Assembly: GCF_932526225.1 (NCBI RefSeq)
Contig: NC_064047.1
Span: 556,001 to 620,000, forward strand
DNA: 64,000 nucleotides
Direction: 5' to 3'
Source of the DNA: Nematostella vectensis
Lineage: Eukaryota; Cnidaria; Anthozoa; Actiniaria; Edwardsiidae
A program made the position numbers and the translations under genes. Every line of letters starts with the position of its first letter. Positions within the stretch are counted from its first letter, which is position 1. Under the pieces are notes generated by a model. The model saw only the letters and a list, made by a program, of their open reading frames with translations. It had not been told where the DNA came from and searched no databases. Shown piece after piece: positions 40,601-52,600 of this stretch.

Positions 40601-43600
40601 AGTATGAACTTATTTTGGTGTAAAGGCTGTGGAGCCCCTCGGTGTTTATTTTTTGTTGTTGTTGAATGCCCCTCACCATATGGTTAGGGTTAAGAGTGAA
40701 GAATTAAGATATCAGATTTACAATAAATTAAACCAAGAAAATAGACTCTATATGGTTATAGGAGGAGGGGGTAATAGAGCTAACATATTAGATTTGGACA
40801 CACAAGTGCAGCTAAATTTCTATGTCTGTATGGTTGAAACCCATAGTCAGTAAATATGAAATGTGAAACATTGACCTTGATGTCTGACTGACCTCGGCAC
40901 AAAGGTCAGTAAATATGAAATGTGAACATTGACCTTGATGTCTGACTGACCTCGGCACAAAGGTCAGTAAATATGAAATGTGAACATTGACCTTGATGTC
41001 TGACTGACCTCGGCACAAAGGTCAGTAAATATGAAATGTGAACATTGACCTTGATGTCTGACTGACCTCGGCACAAAGGTCAGTAAATATGAAATGTGAA
41101 CATTGACCTTGATGTCTGACTGACCTCGGCACAAAGGTCAGTAAATATGAAATGTGAAACATTGACCTTGATGTCTGACTGACCTCGGCACAAAGGTCAG
41201 TAAATATGAAATGTGAAACATTGACCTTGATGTCTGACTGACCTCGGCACAAAGGTCAGTAAATATGAAATGTGAAACATTGACCTTGATGTCTGACTGA
41301 CCTCGGCACAAAGGTCAGTAAATATGAAATGTGAAACATTGACCTTGATGTCTGACTGACCTCGGCACAAAGGTCAGTAAATATGAAATGTGAAACATTG
41401 ACCTCGATGTCTGACTGACCTCGGCACAAAGCTCTAGTGAGGACAGCCGTAAGCTTTTTCTTACAAATCCTGTCACAGACCTGTGGACCATATCTTAACA
41501 TCTGATGAGAATATTTTTTAGCAAAAAAAGACAGCTTACTCTATTGATTCTTTTTTACACAGGATTTTTCCAAAGAGGTCCTGGACCATGAGCCCAAGTT
41601 TACCCGGTGCACCCAATCAGCGGTCAAATTGTCAAAAGACCCTGGTCTTTCAGAAGACGAGTGTCACGTGATCCAGAAAGAAGCTGATGATTGCGAGGAA
41701 CGGTGGGATACCCTAAACGAAAAAGTCAGCGGTCGTGTTGACGAGTAAGTGTTCTTTCAAGGACAGCGATAAGTTTAACTATGAACAGACTAATCGCCTG
41801 TCTTTTGCTGCCTGTTTTCTTGCTCCAAGTGTTGTACACAAAGTGTCATCGCTAATGTTCTCGCATGTCTTGTCCCTAGTGTTGTACACAGTGTTATCGC
41901 TAATGTTCTCGCATGTCTTGTCCCTAGTGTTGTACACAAAGTGTCATCGCTAATGTTCTCGCATGTCTTGTCCCTAGTGTTGTACACAGTGTCATCGCTA
42001 ATTTTCTTGTATGTGTTGCTCCAAGTGTTGTACACAAAGTGTTATCGCTAATGTTCTCGCATGTCTTGTCCCTAGTGTTGTACACAGTGTTATCGCTAAT
42101 GTTCTTGTATGTCTTACCCCTAGTGTTGTACACAAAGTGTCATCGCTAATTTTCTTGTATGTGTTGCTCCAAGTGTTGTACACAAAGTGTTATCGCTAAT
42201 GTTCTCGCATGTCTTGTCCCTAGTGTTGTACACAAAGTGTTATCGCTAATAATCTTGTATGTCTTGCTCCAAGTGTTGTACACAAAGTGTTATCGCTAAT
42301 GTTCTTGTATGTCTTACCCCTAGTGTTGTACACAAAGTGTTATCGCTAATAATCTTGTATGTCTTGCTCCAAGTGTTGTACACAAAGTGTTGCTGCTGCA
42401 GAAGAAAGAGAAGGAATTGATGGACGAGTGGAAAGACAAACTCGAGCGATTTGAGAGATCCGTCAAGAAATCCGACAGCACACTAGACTCGCATGCGCAG
42501 AAGGGACCCGAGGTTAGACCCCAAAGTTGAAGATTAGGTTTATGGATTTGTCTTGTGTCAGAGTCTTCGTGTCAAAGCCGAAGCATATTGTACGAAGTCG
42601 TCTTCCTAGTTGTTTCCGTCGCCCTAACGTTAAATAATCAAGGCGCAATATCTGCGCCTTGAAGTGTGCATGCGTTATCAATACCGCTCAGTCATATCGC
42701 GCCGGTTCTTCGTGTGTTCTCTTTCTAGGGATTACCTGAAGTAAAGAGTTCTCCTGACGTCACGAGTGAATTGCAGGACAAAGCGAACCGCAACGAGGAC
42801 ATCTCTTGGCGAAATACCGTGGATGAGTCTAAGGACAGACTGTCCAAGTAAGAGTTTAAAGGGGAGGTGTTCTACTATTCACATGATATTGTGAGAAAAT
42901 CTTTCTGAAAGTGCCCGTCATTTCATGTCCCCAAATTATCCAGAAGAATTGTAATCCTCAAAAATACATAGCGAAAGTTCACGGAAACGGGATTGCGCAT
43001 AAATGGAAATGTGCCAATCAAATCCAAACCTTCTCTCTACTTCGTGTTCACACATATGTTTACATTTACGCCAAGTTTTCGAAAAACATCTAAGTTTTTA
43101 CCCCCAAAAATACAAACAAAAGTGTTGTCATTTCTTAAAAACAGCGAGTGTCAAGAGGTAGTTGTTAGACCCTGTCCCCTTCCCTTAAAAATACCCCCTG
43201 AATTGGTATTCTGCAGGGAGAACAACATGGCGGCAGACTTTTTAAAAAAGGCCAATCACGCTGTCATTTTACACTCAAAACGGAGTCCCAAAGAATCCAT
43301 TTCTATTGGCTACTTAATTTAGACCAGATACTTTCAATCAAGTATTCTCGCGAAGATATCAGAATTTCAATTTGTGGTTGGTATTTTGATGTTTTCTTGC
43401 AAATAGACTGTGATAAACAACATCGGACCGACATTCTTTAATACCTACTCCACACCTCATATTCTTCAAAGGCTTCGCATAAAGCTTCAGCGGATCCAAC
43501 GTGACAAACGGAACCGGAAGTGGTCTATCCTGGACGCCATCAAGGAAGTGTTCGGCTTCGGGAAACGCGAGCCTAAGCCGAGTATTCAACTCGACAGACT

Positions 43601-46600
43601 GATAGAGCGACTTGAAGATCACGAGGTATGAGGAACCTTCATAGCCAATCGTCATCTTCGTGGTCATTATCATCATCATTGTGATGATTATCTTTATCGC
43701 ATCATAATCATCATCAGATCATCGTTAAAAAAATAATTTGTATCTTCATCGAAATCATCGTGACAACAATCATCGTCGTCATAATAATATCATCTTCAAC
43801 ATAATCATCATAATAATATTAGTTATCATTGTCGTCAACATCATCATCATCATTATCATTATGATAACGATCACCGTCTTCGTCATGTTTTTTTGCATAT
43901 TGCGCTTTTTTGCTAATTGAAATTTGTTTGTTTTTTCCTGTTTTCTTCTTGCATTACTTTCGTTGACTGTTTTTTTTTTTTTGCATTTTTTTGTTGTTGA
44001 CTGTTTATTGGTGGTTGCGTTTAAGGATCTGATGCAAGAGACGTCCTCCGTACAGCGCCCAGCGAATGACCTCCGCTCTTACGGCGAGACCATCCGTAAC
44101 AGTAACGAGCTGGACGAGGCGAACGAGGCGCGCGTGGACGACCAGCTCAGCGCTGCCAACCAGAAATGGAACGCACTCAACATGGCCGTCATCTACAGGG
44201 AGAACCGGTAATTATATAGCCCCGGGGGATGGGGGACGGGAGCAGAAATGGAACGCCCCGGGGGATGGGGGACGGGAGCAGAAATGGAACGCACTCAACA
44301 TGGCCGTCATCTAAAGGGAGAACCCGTAAGTATATAGCCCCGGGGGGTGGGGGAGGGGACCAGAAATGGAACGCACTCAACATGGCCGTCATCTACAGGG
44401 AGAACCGGTAAGTATTTAGCCCAAGGGGGGTAGGAGACGGGACCAGAAATGGAACGCACTCAACATTGCCGTCATCTACAGGGAGAACCGGTAAGTATAT
44501 AGCCCCGGGGGTAGGAGACGGGACCAGTAATAGAACATACTTAACATGGCCGTCATCTACAGGGAGAACCGGTAAGTATATAGCCCCGGGGGGTGGGGGA
44601 TGTGACCAGAAATGGAACACGCTAAACATTACCGTTATCTACAGGGAGAACCGTTAAGTATATTGCCCAAGGGGGGTAGGGGACGGGACCAGTAATGACA
44701 CACGATAAACATTGCAGTCATCTAAAGGGAGAACCGGTAAGTATTATAGCCTCGGGGGGTGGGACCGGATTCGGAAATTGAAGACACCATTGAAGACAAC
44801 ATGGTCAAGGGGGACGGGGGGACGCAGATAGGGAGAGCCGTGAATCTATCTTGAATACAAAAAAAATTGTGTGTAAAACAAAAAATATATAAGCATTGAT
44901 CTCTTTATCTGCGTATTTCTACTGTTGGTGAGTATCGTGTGCGATACGAGAAAGCCGGAGTTAATCAGTTAACGAGAATCCTTTTTGGAGATAAAACATC
45001 GCGTTGTCTACCGGTGGCTATCATACCAACTGGTTATCGTAGTAGGGTGAATATCGTAGGGTGAATATCGTAGGGTGAATATCGTAGGGTGAATATCTAT
45101 GCGGAGTGCATCTTTGAAAGTTCATGTTCCATGCGAGGTCATGTCTCGATATTATTCGTGGTCGGGTTTGAGTAAACTTGACGCTTGGGTAGATCGCCGG
45201 AAAAGGTACACCAACATTATTATGTACTATCATGAATTGCACGAGATATTAATTCCCAAATGCTTTAGCTTTCTGTTGATATAATATTAGCATCGTTTAC
45301 CGACTAATCACCAGATTGTTTGAAACCCATTCTTTCATTCAATTATAATGTTCCTTTCTTTATATAACAATATTTATTGCTGTGCTGTATCGCGTGACAT
45401 TCTTATTAAATACTTTACGTGCGTGACACCTTGACGCACATAACGTTACCTTGTTTTGATGTATCGCATGACATTCTTATCAAATACTTTACGTGCGTGA
45501 CTCCTTGTATCGCTTTGCGTTACCTTGTTTGATGTATCGTGTTACATTCTTATCAAATACTTTACTTGTCGCTCTTTGTTGACATTCCGCGGCATCTCGG
45601 ATCGAACGTTTAGAAAGTTCCACTAAGAACTGCCCTTAGGGTCTCTCAAGGGTCTAATCAACACGTGCCGGCTGATAGTGTTCGGACAGACCGAGCAGTG
45701 ATAATTAAGTGATCGAACGGACTAGGCTGCGATGATCAAGCGTTCAAACGGGCTAGGCTCGGATCCCTAGGCTCTAATGATGAAGTTATCGAACGGAATA
45801 TGTTAAGATGTTCAAGTGTTCGAAGGGATCGAGTTGGGATGATCAAGCGTTCTAACTACTGAGACTTGAGCATGATCAGTGGGCATGAGGATGACTTTGA
45901 GGGGTCTCTCGCGTATGCCGCCATCACTGCGGACCTTATGCAGTACAGGTAACCGGCTTAATAACCGGTCCTGTGATCTTTCACGCTCATTGCTTATTTC
46001 TGTCTTACTTTTTGTTTATATTTGACCACGCTTCGTGGTATATTTTCATGTTTTGTAATGGACGGTAAGGGAGCTCAGTGTGCTAGATGCTTCTGTAGGG
46101 AGCTACACAAATGTGTTCGCCTTCTGGAAAAAATTCGAGGCCAATCTGCTTGCATAAAATATCATTAAGTAGCTATTTGACACTTTCTAATTTTTTACGC
46201 GATATCTTGTATAACCTGCAGGGATAACTGGTAAAGTGATTAAGTGTTCTTTTGGTTTACGTTTGCGCCTGTAGAGCTGAGCTGACGAACTTGTCTCTAG
46301 CTTGCTAGGTTTCACAAAGTATTGCGGCTCGCACTGCTAGCTGAATCGCGATATTATCTAATCTGCCAAAGTTATCGCCAGGTCACTAATAGCCTCTTCT
46401 AATCTGTTAGCGGGCTTATCGGAGTCGAGTAGGGTCGTGAAGCGTGTTTAAACATTCAAAAATGCTAAACCCGTTCATTAGAATTCTTATTTCTGCATAC
46501 GTACATTTGTGCATAGCTTATCGGTGTGGCTTGGAATGAAATCTATTAAATATCAATAGATTATTATTTATTGAAGCTGTGTTTATGCTATGTTTATGTT

Positions 46601-49600
46601 TTGTCAGACTCGGGATATTTCGAATGTTTAGATGCGCTTTCGAATGCCATTTTTTTTTTTTTTTTTTTTTTTTTTACACTTAATCAAACTCAAAACTAAA
46701 CACATTGTTAAGATGGTACTCAACGCCATCGCGGAGTACCATGCAAAGATTTTTGTTAAATAAATAACCGTGCAATGTTTACACTAACGGTAGAGTCAAC
46801 ACAACAAGGTTATTATTGACGTCCAGGGGTGATGACGGAACCGAATGATCCTTAATTGACGTAAACACTCAGTAGAAGAATTCTTTAGTTACAAGCAAAA
46901 ACTACATGCTTTTGATAGCTAATATGGTCAGTACATTTTTGTTAGCAATTAGACTTCCGATTGCGCCGCGTGCAGGACTTTAGACTTCCTATTATCAATA
47001 TAAAGTTATTTATCATAGACGGGATAAATATTTAAAACTTTTCTGCCCTGATCACGTTCCGATTTTGTCATTTTGAACATGAATTTGCAAGTAGAATGTC
47101 ATCAAGTTGATGATCGTTCGTTTATTTGTAGGCTCGAGCAGCTCGCCCGCGAGATCGAGGATGAGTACCAGCGGTTTGACAAATGGCGGGAAAGCTGCGA
47201 GAACATGGCGCAGTTCACGAAGGAGTGTGACCGCTTGACCAAGCAAGAGGATAAGGTCGGGTCTGACGTCAAAACGCTACAGAAGCAGCTGAAGGATTGC
47301 CAGGTACTCAGGGGGGATGGGAGGGGAGGGGGTGTGTTGCATTTTAATGGGTGATCTGTACAGGACCCGAAATGATCCCAGGACCCGAAACGATCCCAGG
47401 ACCCGAAATGATCCCCAAAAGTACCCCAACTGATCCCGGGACCCGAAACGATACCGAGAAGTCCCCGAAATCAACCCCACGGAATTGCGGTTAATGGACA
47501 AAGAGAAAGCAGAAGAAAGCACGTCCAATTCTTAAAGCATAATTAAGGGTTGACAGCGAATCTATTTTTAAATAACATGACTAAAAAAAACTTAAATTCC
47601 AACACAATACTTCTATCTATTACATTGCCCCGGCGGTAAACCCATAAACAGAGTCCAAAACAAATACACAACCTTTAATTGCTACTGAAAGGAGTACAAC
47701 ATAAACATAGCACAGCCAAAGCACAGCCTTGCTCAGAACAACCAAACTTTTGACCTTCGAAACATTCGAGGTTCCAACACATGACTCTGACACTATAAAT
47801 CTCGTTACCGGTAAACATCACCCCTAAAAATCTATATTAATTTGGCAACCAAACGTGTTTTTCACCACGAAATCCATGTTCACACGGGCGAATATTTACC
47901 GACAGCCGGTTTGGCCGAGAAGATGGAATGACAAAAGCAGACTGAGTAATGCACTCGAACAACCCTTTTACTACCGTTGCAAAACATTAAGAGATGTGGC
48001 TTTTGTTGAAAGCAATATGTGAGTTTTGAATTTCTGTAGTAGTGCGTACACCACAGCATGATTTCTCTCTATCTCTCTTTATGATAGGTCTTTCATTCAC
48101 CGAACACAAACAAACATTTTTCTACGGGAAAGCAGAGGCATGTCTAATCTGTGGAGACTTTCTTTTATGACTTGTTATTATTTAACAAGTTATTTATTCA
48201 CGCCTGGTTCTTCAAATTACCATCACGGGAATTTTTATTTGACCCCAACTGCTGACTCAACCAAGCTGTCGAAAGCTGTATTTCCCGCGCAGTCGTATAT
48301 AAAAATCTCAATACTATGATTTTAGTTAATTCAAATTTCTGGTAACAAAATAAGTAACAAAAATGACGCTAAAATGTTTCATATGTTTTTAAAACTGAAA
48401 GCCAATCCTTCCACATTCCTTGTGTTTGTCCATTACTGCAATTCCTTGGGGTTCATTTCGGGGACTCTTGGGGATCGTTTCGGGTCCCGGGATCAGTTGG
48501 GGTACTTTTGGGGATCATTTCGGGTCCTGGGATCGTTTCGGGTCCTGGGATCATTTCGGGTCCTGTACAGATAACTTTTGGCTAGTGGCGGTGGAAGACT
48601 ATGTTTCATATCAGTAATGGTATCCCTGTGTCGTACTGTAGGAGTTTAAGAAAGAGGTTGCTGAGTACGAACCTCAAGCAGAAAACGTCTTCACCCTGAG
48701 CCAGCAGCTTCTAGACAGCGGTCGACTTGATAAGGCGGACGCAGACGGAGTTGAGCAGACCCGTGTCACACTGAAAGGGAAATGGACATCTATCAATAAA
48801 CACATCTCCGACAGGGAGGAAAAGTAAGCATACAAAACACGAGCTTTCTCTGATCGAATGTTCTATCAGTGTAAATGGTAGACTGATCGAGTGTTCTATC
48901 AGTGTGAATGTTAAACTGATCGAGCGTATCAGGCTAAATGGTACATTGATCAAGTGTTCTATCAGTGTGAATGGTAAACTGATCGAGTGTATCAGGCTGA
49001 ATGGTACATTGATAAAGTGTTATATCAGGGCAAATGGTACATTAATCAAGTGTTATATCAGGATAAATGGTACATTGATCAAGTGTTCTATTGGGGTGAA
49101 TGGTAAACTGATCGAGTGTTCTTTCAGGGTGAATGATACAGTGATCAAGTGTAATATCAGGGTAAATTATACATTGATCAGGTGTTTTATTGGGGTGAAT
49201 GGTAAACTGATGGTAAAGTGTTCCATCCTGCTGAATGGTAACCTTGAGTTCTTTCAGGGTGAATGGTACATTGATCAAGTGATCTATTGGGTTGAATTGT
49301 ACATTGATCGAGGGTTCTATCAGGGTAAATGGCAACTTGATCGAGGGTTCTATCAGTGTGAATGGTACATTGAGATCAAATGCTCTACTAGAGTGAGTGG
49401 TAAATTAATCGTGTGTTCTATCAGTGCGAATGGTACATTGATTAAGTGGTCTATCAGTGCGAATGGTACATTGATGAAGTATTCTATCAGGGTGAATGCC
49501 AGACTGATCGAGCTGCTTAAAAAGGATACGGAAGGACGGCTGTGGCAGTGGCGGCACAAGTCGATTGAACTCGAGACCTCGCTGACGGATGCCAACAGGA

Positions 49601-52600
49601 AGCTACAGGCTGACGTTGACGAGACTGACTTCGTGGCCATCCAGGAGAGCGCTGTTGAGGTCGAGGTAGGGTCTTCTCTCTGTCACATCGCATATAAATA
49701 AATGACAGTTTTTTCATCTTAGCAATAGAAAAGTCCTTTTGCAGGGAACTTAAAAGGCGAATGCTTGGCTCACCTATGGAGTAAATAAATGTGTTATCCT
49801 CAATTCCTTCGAGACCTTTTGGTATAAACGTATAACCTTCCTGACTCAGTTCCCTTTTTGGATACCTTTTTTTTTGTATAGAACGTATAGATTTCCTGAC
49901 TCAATTCCCTTTTTGGATACCTTTTTTTTAATGGAACCTATAATTTTTCTGACTCAGTTCCCCTTCTTGGATATCTTTTTTTAATGGAACGTATAAATTT
50001 CCTGACTCAGTTGCCTTTTTGGGATACCTTTTTGTATGGATGGTCCAAAGCTCTCGACTCAGTCGTCTTTTTTTGTTTTCAGGCGCTTGAGAGTGCCATT
50101 GATACTAACTTCAGCACGCAGATCAACGCGATCACGGACGACGGTCTGGACATCGTGAACCAGAAGGCGCTGCACCCCGAGGAAGAGGGTGAAGTCAGCG
50201 ACTCGCTCAACACACTCAACAAGCAGATAGGCGACCTAGGGCAGAGGTCCAAAGAGAAGAAACAAAAGTGAGACTTTACGACTTGCTTGACGGTTTATTT
50301 CTAATATTGAACATTTTGTTATAATCGATGGTTTTCAAAAACCCGTGAAATACTAATTAGTTTATTTAGTACTAATACACTGTAATGTCTTTGTTCAATT
50401 TTGTTCTAGCTTGACTATTACACTTTACCAATTACATTTTGTTGCATGGGATTTGAAAACCACTTAACTAACTACAACTTAATATGCATTATTTAAAACT
50501 AGCATTTCTAAAATGTGATATACAGTAAAACTACGATATAACGATATAGCAGGGGCCCGAAAAATAGTTGTACCGATACCGATAAACTATACATTCATCC
50601 CCACCCTACCCCTCTTTGTTGACTCCCTCCCCCTGTCTTCTGCTCTCGTAGAATCAAGGCAGCATCCGGGAAGTTTTTCTCGCGGGCGCTAGATGATGCA
50701 GCGGACTCTGCCAACCGAATAGAGGGAACTGCTCAGAAGGAGTTCGCTGAAGTAGGGACGGACATTGTTGGGGTGCAAAAACAGATGGTTGAACTTCAGG
50801 TAATGGGATGGGGGAGGGCTGAACTACAGGTAATGGGATGGGGAGGGTTGAACTACAGGTGATGGGATGGGGGAGGGTTGAACTACAGGTGATGGGATGG
50901 GGGAGGGCTGAAATATAGGTAATGGGATGGGGGAGGGTTGAACTACAGGTGATGGGATGGGGGGAGGGTTGAACTGCAGGTTATGGGATGGGGGGAGGGT
51001 TGAACTACAGGTGATGGGATGGGGGAGGGTTGAACTACAGGTGATGGGATGGGGGGAGGGCTGAACTACAGGTAATGGGATGGGGGGAGGGTTGAACTAC
51101 AGGTTATGGGATGGGGGGAGGGTTAAACTACAGGTGATGGGATGGGGGAGGGTTGAACTACAGGTTATGGGATGGGGGAGGGTTGAACTACAGGTGATGG
51201 GATGGGGGAGGGTTGAACTACAGGTGATGGGATGGGGGAGGGTTGAACTACAGGTAATGGGATGGGGGAGGGTTGAACTACAGGTTATGGGATGGGGGAG
51301 GGTTGAACTACAGGTGATGGGATGGGGGAGGGTTGAACTACAGGTAATGGGATGGGGGAGGGTTGAACTACAGGTTATGGGATGGGGGAGGGTTGAACTA
51401 CAGGTGATGGGATGGGGGAGGGTTGAACTACAGGTGATGGGATGGGGGAGGGTTGAACTACAGGTAATGGGATGGGGGAGGGTTGAACTACAGGTTATGG
51501 GATGGGGGAGGGTTGAACTACAGGTGATGGGATGGGGGAGGGTTGAACTACAGGTAATGGGATGGGGGAGGGTTGAACTACAGGTTATGGGATGGGGGAG
51601 GGTTGAACTACAGGTAATGGGATGGGGGGAGGGTTGAACTACAGGTGATGGGATGGGGGGAGGGTTGAACTACAGGTGATGGGATGGGGGGAGGGTTGAA
51701 CTACAGGTGATGGGATGGGGGGAGGGTTGAACTACAGGTGATGGGATGGGGGGAGGGTTGAACTACAGGTAATGGGATGGAGGAGGGTTGAACTACAGGT
51801 AATGGGATGGGGGATGGTTGAACTACAGGTGATGGGATGGGGGGAGGGTTGAACTACAGGTGATGGGATGGGGGGAGGGTTGAACTACAGGTGATGGGAT
51901 GGGGGGAGGGTTGAACTACAGGTGATGGGATGGGGGGAGGGTTGAACTACAGGTGATGGGATGGGGGGAGGGTTGAACTACAGGTTATGGGATGGGGGGA
52001 GGGTTGAACTACAGGTGATGGGATGGGGGGAGGGTTGAACTACAGGTGATTGGATGGGGGAGGGTTGAACTACAGGTAATGGGATGGGGTAGGGTTGAAC
52101 TGCAGGTTATGGGATGGGGGGAGGGTTGAACTACAGGTGATGGGATGGGGGAGGGCTGAACTACAGGTAATGGGATGGGGGAGGGTTGAACTACAGGTGA
52201 TGGGATGGGGGGAGGGTTGAACTACAGGTGATGGGATGGTGGAGGAGGGTTGAAGTATAGGTAATGGGATGCCCCCTCCCCCTTCCCATTAAATATTTGG
52301 GTGGGATTTTCTCTTAAAAATGCCATTACTTAAATTCAGATATATTGATTAGGTTTGGGGATCTATGACATTACAATGATCCTACTCATTTATTATATAG
52401 TTTGTTATACATCTATATACCTCTTATAGAAACGAGAATTGCTCCATTGTTTTATGGCGAAAGAGCGACGCCAACGAGACCAATAGGATATCTATTACAC
52501 AGCGTTTTGAGAACGTTTTTCATCGCACAGTGCTGCGTTGTTTCTGAGCGGTCGGTATGGTTATATTTGGTCCGCTAGTCAGCCATTATCAAATATCCTA

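Noticed and set aside
42391-42402. Acceptor tgctgctgcag as start of exon 44
   Set aside because: Enters phase 2 and meets a stop within six codons.
43222-43320. Possible first exon at an ATG in aacatggcggc (YY1-like)
   Set aside because: A short ORF without a donor in a usable phase; exons 45 and 46 already join correctly around it.
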